Positions 33,868-41,532 of a stretch of DNA of 64,000 nt are shown one piece after another. Source of the DNA: a virus; IMG/VR virus record IMGVR_UViG_3300015263_000962, positions 1-64,000 of that record; one strand, written 5' to 3'. Each line of letters starts with the position of its first letter. Within the stretch, counting starts at the first letter, position 1. A program made the position numbers and the translations under genes. The notes below the pieces were generated by a model. That model was not told the DNA's origin. It ran no database searches and saw only the letters and a list, made by a program, of their open reading frames with translations.

Positions 33868-36413
33868 TAAGACTCCTCTGAGTAATCAATCTCCTCGTCG
33901 TCCATTTCCTTTGCGTAGTTCTGAATCTCAAGATTGAACTTCTTGATTTCTTCCTCATCTGGCTCTGGAATCGGCGAATCCATGTTGGTCTGAGGCGCAT
34001 TACCCGCTTCTGGGGTCGCTTCCATTCCTGTGCTGTCCGCATCCATGTACTTACGCATTCCTTGTGCGCCTTCAGGTGGCGGTTGCTGTTCTTCGCCCGG
34101 CTGACCGCCCAACATTGGGTTCGGACCACCCGGCTCTGTGCTCACTTCGTCCTCGTCTGGGCCGGGCAAACCGACACCAAGCAACTGAGGATTCTGAGCA
34201 ATGATTTGGAGCTTCAACTCTTCCAATTTTTGGATTTTGAGTCGGGCCAACATTTTCTTGGCTTCGTCCTCTGGATATTTCATCCATTTTGTGAGGATGT
34301 CGAAGTCGCTCATCAGTTGTGAGCCCTTCAAGTTGGCCGCATTGTTCAATCGGTTGGTAATGACTTCCGCTCTTGTTAGTTCTCGCCAGTCAGACGGAGG
34401 CGTCATTTTGATCGTCAGATCTTCATAGATCTCTTCCGGGTATCCCAACAATCTCAGATGTCGATCACAGATCTCCCAGAAGGCATCCTCCATGTGAGAC
34501 TGCAATCGCTCGATCATGCGGGCGAACTTGATATCCTGAGCCGACAAAGCAATTCGTGTGCTCTGTGTGTCTTCGTTGTTGAAGTAGTTTCTCGGGAAGT
34601 TCAAAGCCGTGAACAGCTTGTTGCGGAAGTACACAGTGTCATCGATCTCGCCGAGGTTTTGAGCACCGGGCAAAGTCTCAACACGGGTATTTGCATTTGG
34701 ACGAATTGGAATCCAGTAATCTTCGTCTGCCGCTGGAGCGTGCCAGCGTTCCTCAACGCCAGATGCGCCCGGCAGACTTCCGCCCTTCCGGCTGCTCACC
34801 TTCTTCTTCTTGAACTGATCCTTCATACGTTCGATGAAGGCTTCAGCCTTGTTCGGCGGCAACTGGGCCACGTCGATATAGAAAACACGTCGTTCCGGTG
34901 CCCGAGTCAAACGGTACACAACCATGGCGTCTTCCATCATTCTCAACTGATGAGCAGGCCCACGAGCCGCTTCGATCAAAGAAACGCCATATGGATAGAA
35001 GGTCTTTCTGTCATCGCCGATCTTGATGTGAATAATCTGCTCTGGAGCAAACCGAATAGCTGTCGCCTGTTGAAGATCGGCTTCTGTGGCTTGAGTGACT
35101 TCAACCCGAGCCAAGCTCTGGTAGTCCGGGCCTTCCTTCGACTGTTGAAACTCAACCAGCTTGCCTTTGGTTGTTTCGATTCGGTACATGCTATCAGGCG
35201 GCAATGGCACCAGATTAAGAACGCCGTCTTTGGGGTTCTCGGTATCAATGACGATTTCATAGAAGAAGTCGCCCATTGAGAAGAGCCGTTTCGCCATATC
35301 CCACATCTTCTTCTGATCGAAGTTGAGCATCTTGCGATGGAACAACAGATATTCGAGTTCTTCTTGAATCTCGACGTTGTTACAGTTGACGGTCATAACT
35401 CGACCATCATCGTCCTTCTGGCAGTTGTGAACGATTCCCCAATCTGTGGCGAAGTTCTGATGGCCTTCAACTGACAAGTCGTAAACATCGATCTCTCTCC
35501 ATGGTTGAATGCCAATCACACGGCGATGATCCTTCTTCTTGCCGAGCCACTTGAGTTCCTTATTGGAGAAACCGGCTTTCTCGATACGCTCCCTGACTGT
35601 CCTGAAATCACTACCTGTCAACTTGTTGATCTGGCGAACCGACAACCCTTCAGTGACCATCTGGCAATAACTGTTGACCTGCTTCATCGTTTCTGAGGTC
35701 TTGCCGCTCGTCCAATCATCAACAAATTGTCGCTCATGAATCCAACCCTTGTCGTGAGTCCAGATACGGGCGAACTGATTAGTCTTCAGATTTGTAAGAT
35801 CTTGCCGTGCCGAGAGTCGGTAGAATGGCATCAACTCCGATCCATGTTCTAAACGGCCAGCTTCAATCCACGTTCGATCCGCCATCAAGATTCTGTGGTC
35901 CGGTGTGCAGATGAAATAACTACCATCGTCCAGCTTCACCTTAATGGTCATGGCTTTCTTGGTCTTGCGTGGATTGAAAGCCCAGCCTAGCGTGTAGTCA
36001 CGCTTATCGAAGTCGAAGCAATAGACCAAGAAGCGTTCTTCTTCGCTCTCAGCCAATTCTTGTATTGTTTTGAATCCGTGTGGCGTTGCAATTTTTGTAT
36101 CGCCAGCCAAACACGCTTCGTCTGCAAAGACCGTCATCGCCATTTCGATTTCGGCCATATTTCTGAGACGTTCGTACTCTTTATATCTGTGGACACGGTT
36201 CGTCACCGTGGACAAATCCACAAAATCGTTCGTATCTCGCAGACGGATGGCACCACTGCCACCACCCCACGATCCGTCTTGTCCCGCCCGAATATCAGGA
36301 ATTGCGTCAGGTTGTGAAACGCCTGCGCCACCCATATCCCGATGACTTCTTCTGGTCAGCGGATCATCTGTGAATGCGTAAGTGAATACCTTAAAAAAGT
36401 CCCACCAAGCCAT
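33867..36413 (-). CDS. gp20: T4 gp20-type portal protein interrupted by an intein
   Basis: 848 residues as translated, 618 after removal of the intein at residues 101-330. Flanks read ..VFADEA / CQKDDDGRVMTVN, the conserved portal segment following the ADE motif. The C-terminal exteins include PERRVFYIDVAQLPPNKAE and NEDTQSTRIALSAQDIKFARMI, typical of gp20. The last ~120 residues are Gln/Glu/Pro-rich. The portal forms the dodecameric DNA-entry ring, and the terminase (43.4 kb) docks to it. Upstream are a GGTAACAG element and AAGGAGAGC. Confidence 0.95.
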   Translation of the reverse strand: MAWWDFFKVFTYAFTDDPLTRRSHRDMGGAGVSQPDAIPDIRAGQDGSWGGGSGAIRLRDTNDFVDLSTVTNRVHRYKEYERLRNMAEIEMAMTVFADEACLAGDTKIATPHGFKTIQELAESEEERFLVYCFDFDKRDYTLGWAFNPRKTKKAMTIKVKLDDGSYFICTPDHRILMADRTWIEAGRLEHGSELMPFYRLSARQDLTNLKTNQFARIWTHDKGWIHERQFVDDWTSGKTSETMKQVNSYCQMVTEGLSVRQINKLTGSDFRTVRERIEKAGFSNKELKWLGKKKDHRRVIGIQPWREIDVYDLSVEGHQNFATDWGIVHNCQKDDDGRVMTVNCNNVEIQEELEYLLFHRKMLNFDQKKMWDMAKRLFSMGDFFYEIVIDTENPKDGVLNLVPLPPDSMYRIETTKGKLVEFQQSKEGPDYQSLARVEVTQATEADLQQATAIRFAPEQIIHIKIGDDRKTFYPYGVSLIEAARGPAHQLRMMEDAMVVYRLTRAPERRVFYIDVAQLPPNKAEAFIERMKDQFKKKKVSSRKGGSLPGASGVEERWHAPAADEDYWIPIRPNANTRVETLPGAQNLGEIDDTVYFRNKLFTALNFPRNYFNNEDTQSTRIALSAQDIKFARMIERLQSHMEDAFWEICDRHLRLLGYPEEIYEDLTIKMTPPSDWRELTRAEVITNRLNNAANLKGSQLMSDFDILTKWMKYPEDEAKKMLARLKIQKLEELKLQIIAQNPQLLGVGLPGPDEDEVSTEPGGPNPMLGGQPGEEQQPPPEGAQGMRKYMDADSTGMEATPEAGNAPQTNMDSPIPEPDEEEIKKFNLEIQNYAKEMDDEEIDYSEES
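35424..36113 (-). mobile_element. intein in portal protein (230 residues, with HTH insert)
   Basis: It starts at C101 (CLAGDTKIATPHG, block A) and has CTPDHRILM with T170 and H173 (block B), YDLSVEGHQNFATD (block F) and ends in VHN (block G), followed by C331. All residues needed for splicing are present. The region between B and F is ~130 residues and has no LAGLIDADG or HNH motif but contains LSVRQINKLTGSDFRTVRER (about 257-276), a helix-turn-helix that looks like the DNA-binding remnant of a homing endonuclease. Confidence 0.9.
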
Positions 36414-36445
36414 GTGCTCTCCTTTGGGTGATCATTACCCTAAAA

Positions 36446-36468
36446 CTGTTACCTGTTGGTAGTTATTA
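36446..36468 (-). promoter_or_regulatory. candidate promoter/leader element of portal gene
   Basis: Minus strand: TAATAACTACC, five bases, then GGTAACAG, about 33 bases before the portal ATG. The same arrangement occurs before the terminase gene (43383-43405). It may be a late promoter or leader shared by the two packaging genes. Function inferred from recurrence only. Confidence 0.45.
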
Positions 36469-36517
36469 GGGTCGTTGCAATTTTTGGGGCTACATTCAAT
36501 AGAGTACGGAGGACACC

Positions 36518-37042
36518 ATGTCTGGAAAATCCAGATGGCTGTTCGCAGCATCTTTCCCGAAACTCGGGGAGATACCTCCCCAGTTCGTTAAGTTGATCAC
36601 TCGTCCTGAGTGGTCTGAAGAAACTAAATCACCAACTCCAAACGGCAGCTTTACTACAAGTTACATAGGGTTCGTACAATCCACCTGTCCCGATCTGTTC
36701 GAGATATTGGGCGGGTTCTATAAGTTCGGCAGCGATCTCTTCACAGAAGAAGGCAAGATGCTCGAAGAGATCGCACAATACATGGGATCGGCCACCTTGG
36801 ACTTCCAAGTTACCGTGGCTCCAAAATGCCCCAACTGTAATCACTCATTGGGTCTATTCTTTGGAAGCAGTGGCCCGCTGGAAACCATAGAGCGATGGAG
36901 CTTCTCTGGTGTCTGGCCGCACTCCGTCAATTTTGGCGAGTTGTGCTATTCCTCAAGTGAGGAGATTGATCTGGAAATCACATGGAGATACAAGACATGT
37001 GAATACGAGCACCTGATGCTCAAGGAGAAACAGAATGTCTGA
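36518..37042 (+). CDS. gp19: T4 gp19-type tail tube protein 1
   Basis: 174 residues. The C-terminal pattern RWSFSGVWPHSVNFGELCYS with SSEEIDLEITWRYKTCEYE is the gp19 signature. The tube ring assembles inside the contractile sheath. A Cys pair in APKCPNCNHSLG is unusual for gp19. It overlaps the start of the second tube gene by eight bases. CAATTTTTGG lies upstream. Confidence 0.88.
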   Translation: MSGKSRWLFAASFPKLGEIPPQFVKLITRPEWSEETKSPTPNGSFTTSYIGFVQSTCPDLFEILGGFYKFGSDLFTEEGKMLEEIAQYMGSATLDFQVTVAPKCPNCNHSLGLFFGSSGPLETIERWSFSGVWPHSVNFGELCYSSSEEIDLEITWRYKTCEYEHLMLKEKQNV

Positions 37043-37793
37043 AACAACACAGTTCCCACCATGGAACACAGAAAACTATGGATTTGATTTTGGAGATGGA
37101 CTTCCCGAGAACACGAAAGAGATGCCGAAAATCTATGGCCTCAAGACGCCCGAGAAGCACAAGTTTGTTTTTACAGATGGAGTCCCCGAGCCACCCAAGA
37201 AGGGTGAAGTGATTTCCAAGCCCGGAAGCATGGGCCTTGGAAAGCTCGGCATCACCAACACAACTTTCAGAAGAAAGTGGCGTTGGAGCGTCTCAGGACA
37301 GTTCGGCGATCTGAATCTCTCAGAAAAGATCATCAAAACCCAACGTCCGCAGATTGACTCAGAAAGCGGCCTCGTTGAAGACAAGACGTTTAAGACGCAC
37401 TTCGATGAAGCCCCGAAAGATCTGATCGACATCGTGACCACCTTCATGTGGCAACATCCTGATGACCAACTCACAAGGGAAGGCATCGAGAGATGGAACA
37501 ACAAGCTCGGCACACTGAAGCTGACTCTTTATGATGGCACAGCAACAGTCATGGAGACATGGGCTTTTGAGGGTGTACATGTCAAATCTGTCGAATTTGG
37601 TGAACTGGATTACTCATCTAGTGAGGAACCAATCATCGATGTTGTGTGGGGATTCAAAAAATGCACTTGGGAAACGCCTGCTTACTTTTCACCCATCTCG
37701 GGAACGACGAAAAAATCGTCGAAGTGCTTGACCGGCACCCCAACATATGTGTGTACCACACGGGAAATGAATACCATCACCCGGACGATTTAG
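37035..37793 (+). CDS. T4 gp19-type tail tube-like protein 2, longer, with overprinted 3' end
   Basis: 252 residues. GVHVKSVEFGELDYSSSEEP and VVWGFKKCTWE match the gp19 C-terminus, so the tube domain ends near residue 212. An extra ~55-residue N-terminal segment (Phe/Pro/Gly-rich) makes it longer than tube 1; it could be a tail-end, tube-tip or specialised tube protein. The final ~40 residues (from TPAYFSPISG) read as an overprinted tail and overlap the next gene by 133 bp. A six-A run lies at the overlap start. Confidence 0.8.
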   Translation: MSETTQFPPWNTENYGFDFGDGLPENTKEMPKIYGLKTPEKHKFVFTDGVPEPPKKGEVISKPGSMGLGKLGITNTTFRRKWRWSVSGQFGDLNLSEKIIKTQRPQIDSESGLVEDKTFKTHFDEAPKDLIDIVTTFMWQHPDDQLTREGIERWNNKLGTLKLTLYDGTATVMETWAFEGVHVKSVEFGELDYSSSEEPIIDVVWGFKKCTWETPAYFSPISGTTKKSSKCLTGTPTYVCTTREMNTITRTI

Positions 37794-38068
37794 ACCGTCT
37801 TTTCAAACTTCCTCATAAAAGAAACAACGCAGCGGCAATTTGGGTGGACGTTCTGTACTACAACGAACAGTTCACCTGCCGTGCGTTGTGCGATTGCTGT
37901 AAGTTCATCTTCTGGATGACCGACTACGATCAAATCGATCTGCCCGAACCCGAGCTTTACTATAAGTTTCGGGTTCGTGGCATGAGGGAGTACCACAGAC
38001 GAACCAAGGGTTTGTGGAATCCGTCACTTCTTCAGGAAGATCTTATCTTTGACGCCATTCTTGGATGA
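37661..38068 (+). CDS. hypothetical protein overlapping tube protein 2
   Basis: 135 residues from ATG 37661, in a -1 frame relative to the tube gene. It contains LLFTHLGNDEKIVEVLDRHP, CVYHTGNEYHHPDDLDRLF and WVDVLYYNEQFTCRALCD, a clearly coding pattern that vaguely recalls sulfotransferase-type P-loop starts, though I would not assign that. It ends convergent with the 2H phosphoesterase (45 bp overlap). It could also be made as a frameshift product of the tube gene. Confidence 0.6.
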   Translation: MHLGNACLLFTHLGNDEKIVEVLDRHPNICVYHTGNEYHHPDDLDRLFKLPHKRNNAAAIWVDVLYYNEQFTCRALCDCCKFIFWMTDYDQIDLPEPELYYKFRVRGMREYHRRTKGLWNPSLLQEDLIFDAILG

Positions 38069-38548
38069 GAAGACCACATAGTCTGCGGTGAACTCTTCGC
38101 CTTCCCATTTTGTTTTTCCACGATGTTTCCAACCCTTGCCCTTCTTAACGTATGCAACGGTGATGTGGGGGCGATAACTGCTGTACTTGTTGGTGTGCCT
38201 AACCTTCTCGGCCAATACCCCATTCCACTTTGTTAAGTCTTTGCTGGTCACATCAATGACCACAACATCAAACTTCATGGGATTGGTGAAGATCTCGATC
38301 TTGTTGAGCTTCACGGTGATCGGCCCAGCGTCGGCCAGCAGATGTTCTACTTGGTTGGGGCTCTCGGAGTGGATTCCGTACAGAATGGTTGCGTGCATCT
38401 CGTCTTCCCGGCCAAATGTCGGGTCGCTCTGACTGACGAAGATGTCGTCGTCCGAGATGTTGTCTTTGCCCCATAGAATGATCTCCTCAGCAAGTTGCGA
38501 TGGCAAATCGATGTGAACCGAGGAGAAGTCGTAGTTCACATTTTTCAT
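38024..38548 (-). CDS. 2H phosphoesterase (2'-5' RNA ligase-like)
   Basis: 174 residues. EMHATILYG (about 50-58) and YRPHITVAYVK (about 125-135) are the paired H-x-T motifs. It is the second 2H protein in the window and is only distantly similar to the one at 23864-24268. A role against cyclic-oligonucleotide immune signals or in RNA repair is possible; the sequence does not decide. Confidence 0.8.
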   Translation of the reverse strand: MKNVNYDFSSVHIDLPSQLAEEIILWGKDNISDDDIFVSQSDPTFGREDEMHATILYGIHSESPNQVEHLLADAGPITVKLNKIEIFTNPMKFDVVVIDVTSKDLTKWNGVLAEKVRHTNKYSSYRPHITVAYVKKGKGWKHRGKTKWEGEEFTADYVVFSSKNGVKDKIFLKK

Positions 38549-38559
38549 GACGTGTCTTT

Positions 38560-39579
38560 CTAAATTCTGCTCATCCCCCGAATCGCTGGCGTCGGCTGCT
38601 GTGGTGCAGGCAGTCCTTTTTGTGCGGGAGGTCCGCTCAACAACTTCTGAGCACCGTCTGCGGCCTGTTGCAGTTGTTGTGCGATTTGAGGAGCACCGGG
38701 ATTCTGGGTCTTAGCCAGAGCATCGTTCAACGCACCGAGGGCGGTGTTGAACTGTTGCAATGTCTGCATATTCGGAGTTGCTTGAGTTGCCCCCGTTGCA
38801 GGAAGTCCCGATCCTGATGTAACAGGGGTGCTTCCGGGCGTATTTACAGCAAGATGTCCTGCTGGCGGAAGCTGTTGAATTTGTTCTGTGTCTTGTGCGG
38901 CCTCTGGTGCCGCTTCTTCAGGTTGGGCCTGTTGCGGCCCGGCTGTTGTTCGACCACCCGACTGCCAAGCATTCACGAAAGCTGGTCGTCCGCCCTGATA
39001 GTTCTGATACTGATCGGCGAACTTCGCAGCGGCATTACCGGCAATACCGGCCATTTGATCTGTGAACCCACCGGGCTGTGTCAGCTTGTTCGCAGCCCAA
39101 TTCACACCCATCTGTGGAACCTGTGCCAGATGGCCCGGTGTCTTGGCCGCTCCCATCAATGCTTTTTGCCACATGGGGGCGTTCTGGGGGTCATAACCCA
39201 TTTGCTTCGCACCCCAGTCCACGACATTGTTCCAACCCTGCCCAGCCATAGCTGGAATTTTGGTTCCAGTCATCAGACCCAGCACGTTCCCAGCCGCATT
39301 TCCTTGCGGCTGACCTTGAGCCGGAATGTTGGGAGGAGGAATAGGGCTGTCATATTCTTCAGGCCCGAATGAGATATCGTCTCGGGCTGCTTCCCTTAGC
39401 AACTGATCCAACAATTCGTCTGTGGATTGGTAGCCGTGCTCCAGAATGACAGGCATTCCGTGCTTCTCCCAAAACTCTTGGAAAGGCACGCCTCTGTGAT
39501 CCAGAACCACGGAGATGAAGTACAACTTCTGTCCAACGGTTACAGAATCACGGTGCTCTCTGTATTCATTGAAGTTCAT
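38560..39579 (-). CDS. low-complexity putative virion protein A
   Basis: 339 residues. The N-terminal ~65 residues (MNFNEYREHRD, VPFQEFWEKHGMPVILEH) are homologous to the start of the neighbouring gene. The rest is Gln/Ala/Pro/Gly-rich with NWAANKL, GGFTDQMAGIAG and Q-rich tail segments. Its start overlaps the stop of virion protein B by four bases. Located between tail and terminase genes; an internal or connector role is plausible. Confidence 0.65.
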   Translation of the reverse strand: MNFNEYREHRDSVTVGQKLYFISVVLDHRGVPFQEFWEKHGMPVILEHGYQSTDELLDQLLREAARDDISFGPEEYDSPIPPPNIPAQGQPQGNAAGNVLGLMTGTKIPAMAGQGWNNVVDWGAKQMGYDPQNAPMWQKALMGAAKTPGHLAQVPQMGVNWAANKLTQPGGFTDQMAGIAGNAAAKFADQYQNYQGGRPAFVNAWQSGGRTTAGPQQAQPEEAAPEAAQDTEQIQQLPPAGHLAVNTPGSTPVTSGSGLPATGATQATPNMQTLQQFNTALGALNDALAKTQNPGAPQIAQQLQQAADGAQKLLSGPPAQKGLPAPQQPTPAIRGMSRI

Positions 39580-40565
39580 TGATCTCCCATGTATCCTTGT
39601 TGACCAGTGGCCTTCATCACATCACGGAGAGGGGTCTTAGGATTCCTCTGCCAATTTCGAAGAGCCGAAGGTGTGATATTGCCGAGGGCATCGCCCTTCT
39701 GTGGGTTGCCTTGGCGACCCAACTGACGAATAGTTTCAGTGCCTTCTTCGCCCGGCTGCCAACCCATTCGATTTGCATGTGCGCCAACACGCTTGAGGGC
39801 GTTGGCTTTGTTGCCGCCAACGATTCCCTTTTCAGCATCACCCACTCGTTGTTGAGCGGCTGCCGCTTGATCTGGAGTTCCGCCGTAAGCGTCCTTCCCA
39901 GCCAAACCGCCATTGACGACGCCTCGCTGTTGTCTTTCAGCTTCGGCTCTCGCCAGTTCGCCTCTTCTGAGACCGCCTTGATGTTGCTGATAGGCGTTTT
40001 GGTAATCCTGTCTGTATTCTGGGCCACCTTCTCCTGCTCGACTGACTTTCGGCATCCAGTTCTGAAGCCATCTGTTGGCAGAATTTGAGAGCAACTCAGC
40101 CGCCTTCCAAGCGTGATGTTGGTTGGGGCTGTTCATAGCCAATCGCTGAGCATCTTTGGTGAACTCGGAGATCTTCTTGGCAAACAGTTGCTTGATAGGC
40201 CCAACGATGTTTTGAGCCTTCTGTCTCATTGCGTCTGAGGCAGGGGCGGGGCCAGTTGGCCTCTGTTGCATTGTGGAAGGGGCAGGAGTGCCCTGATCGT
40301 CGCCGCCCACATTGCCAGCGGGGCTTGAGCCACGATTCATCAGGTTGTTCCAACCGTTTCGGATTCCTTGAAGAAAACCAAACTCCATGAGATCCAATGT
40401 CTCTTCTGGGGTTTGGGAAGCTCCCTCTATCAAAACGGGCATGGCGGTTTCCAGCCAGAAATCGTCGAATCCTTTTCCTGAAAACGCAATTGTTTCGCAC
40501 AAGGAATCGAACTTCTTGAAGAGTTCGATGTCGTCCCGGCGTGATTTGTACTCTGAGAATTTCAT
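39576..40565 (-). CDS. low-complexity putative virion protein B
   Basis: 329 residues. It starts MKFSEYKSRRD, then GFDDFWLETAMPVLIEGASQ, TPEETLD: same order and spacing as protein A, showing a paralogous ~65-residue head domain. The body is Gln/Gly/Asn-rich with many short helices (NKANALKRVGAHANRMGW). A TAAATA box lies 27-32 bases upstream. Such proteins are common among internal head proteins, but that is inference. Confidence 0.65.
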   Translation of the reverse strand: MKFSEYKSRRDDIELFKKFDSLCETIAFSGKGFDDFWLETAMPVLIEGASQTPEETLDLMEFGFLQGIRNGWNNLMNRGSSPAGNVGGDDQGTPAPSTMQQRPTGPAPASDAMRQKAQNIVGPIKQLFAKKISEFTKDAQRLAMNSPNQHHAWKAAELLSNSANRWLQNWMPKVSRAGEGGPEYRQDYQNAYQQHQGGLRRGELARAEAERQQRGVVNGGLAGKDAYGGTPDQAAAAQQRVGDAEKGIVGGNKANALKRVGAHANRMGWQPGEEGTETIRQLGRQGNPQKGDALGNITPSALRNWQRNPKTPLRDVMKATGQQGYMGDQ

Positions 40566-40616
40566 ATGTTTTGTCCCCCGGCCATTTCGACTATTTAGAC
40601 GAGAGACATGAAATTC

Positions 40617-40988
40617 TTAACCATTCAGGAGTTGATCGTTCGGAGGATTGTCTGACTGCTGGTCAAGCTCATCCAACTTGTTCTGTTCGACGGCAATCAT
40701 GGAATTCAGTTGAGCGAGGGATCGATTACGAGCCTCTTCCGAAAATGGCGTATGAGAAGCCATTGCCGTGCCGCTCTGGACGTTTCCCCACCATGTCTCG
40801 AACTGCGATCCCGTGAGGGCTCTTTTCCGGGTCTGGGTCTTCTGAGCTTTATCAAGCTTGTTCATAGCTTGCTTGATGTGACCACGAGCCTCCATCACAG
40901 CCGGATTGTGAGGCATCGAATTCAATGCCGTTGATAGTGCTTGTTGCAGAAGACTCTGGGCCTTCTGGAGTTGATCTTCTTTTTTCAT
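40617..40988 (-). CDS. small helical protein
   Basis: 123 residues from ATG 40988 behind AAGGAAAC. It is largely coiled coil (KEDQLQKAQSLLQQALST; RSLAQLNSMIAVEQNKLDEL). Codons further upstream in the same frame belong to a conflicting reading. No function is recognised. Confidence 0.65.
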   Translation of the reverse strand: MKKEDQLQKAQSLLQQALSTALNSMPHNPAVMEARGHIKQAMNKLDKAQKTQTRKRALTGSQFETWWGNVQSGTAMASHTPFSEEARNRSLAQLNSMIAVEQNKLDELDQQSDNPPNDQLLNG

Positions 40989-41127
40989 GTGTTTCCTTGT
41001 ACCACTTCTCGGCGCACGCATAGGAGCAGCCGCCCTTACACGATTTAGTGTGAACCACTTCAATTTTGTACCGAGGAGGGCCGGGGCGACAGGGGATGTT
41101 GACATCCTCATCGCACCAAACCTTAAT
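40852..41127 (-). other. possible small Cys-rich reading frame, no clear start
   Basis: The stretch between the 41123 stop and the 40988 start reads, in one frame, KVWCDEDVNIPCRPGPPRY, HTKSCKGGCSYACAEKWY, which looks coding. No ATG, GTG or TTG with a site begins it. The first sense codon would be ATT overlapping the upstream TAA. Past 40988 the frame reads as noise over the helical gene. It may be a fragment, a non-canonical start or chance. Confidence 0.3.
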
Positions 41128-41497
41128 TGTTTTCGGCGTAGTTGTATTCGTAGGAGATAACGAATCCGTCTTGAAGTTCTTCTGGGATCGCAATCGTGCC
41201 CATTTCATAACAAATGAAACCAAATCTCTCATCTGTCTCCTTCCATTGCAGTCGCCCATCTCCATCATCTGTGAACAACTTGTTGTTGCAAATACCGAAG
41301 ATTGAGTTGTTCAACAAGCTGTGAAATTTCAGATTCGCCGTCACACTCATCAACTGTGCGACCCTTTCCCACTTCTGAGGCTTCTCGTCTTGGACGAACT
41401 GCCATTCATAGCAAAGATCCAAAGTGCATCCTTGAGCCAATTCTACGAGATTGAGCGTGTCTTTTACGTCACGTCTCTTCAACCAATGATTTTTCAT
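41123..41497 (-). CDS. MKNHWL-family hypothetical protein
   Basis: 124 residues. The start MKNHWLKRRDVKDTLN is shared with the 21488 and 26053 genes. VELAQGCTLDLCYEWQF and FGICNNKLFTDDGDGRLQW follow, and the C-terminus has GFVISYEYNYAENN. A GGTAACAA element is upstream. No function is recognised. Confidence 0.65.
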   Translation of the reverse strand: MKNHWLKRRDVKDTLNLVELAQGCTLDLCYEWQFVQDEKPQKWERVAQLMSVTANLKFHSLLNNSIFGICNNKLFTDDGDGRLQWKETDERFGFICYEMGTIAIPEELQDGFVISYEYNYAENN

Positions 41498-41532
41498 TTT
41501 ACCCTCAATTTGTTACCTAGTTTAAGTTAGTT

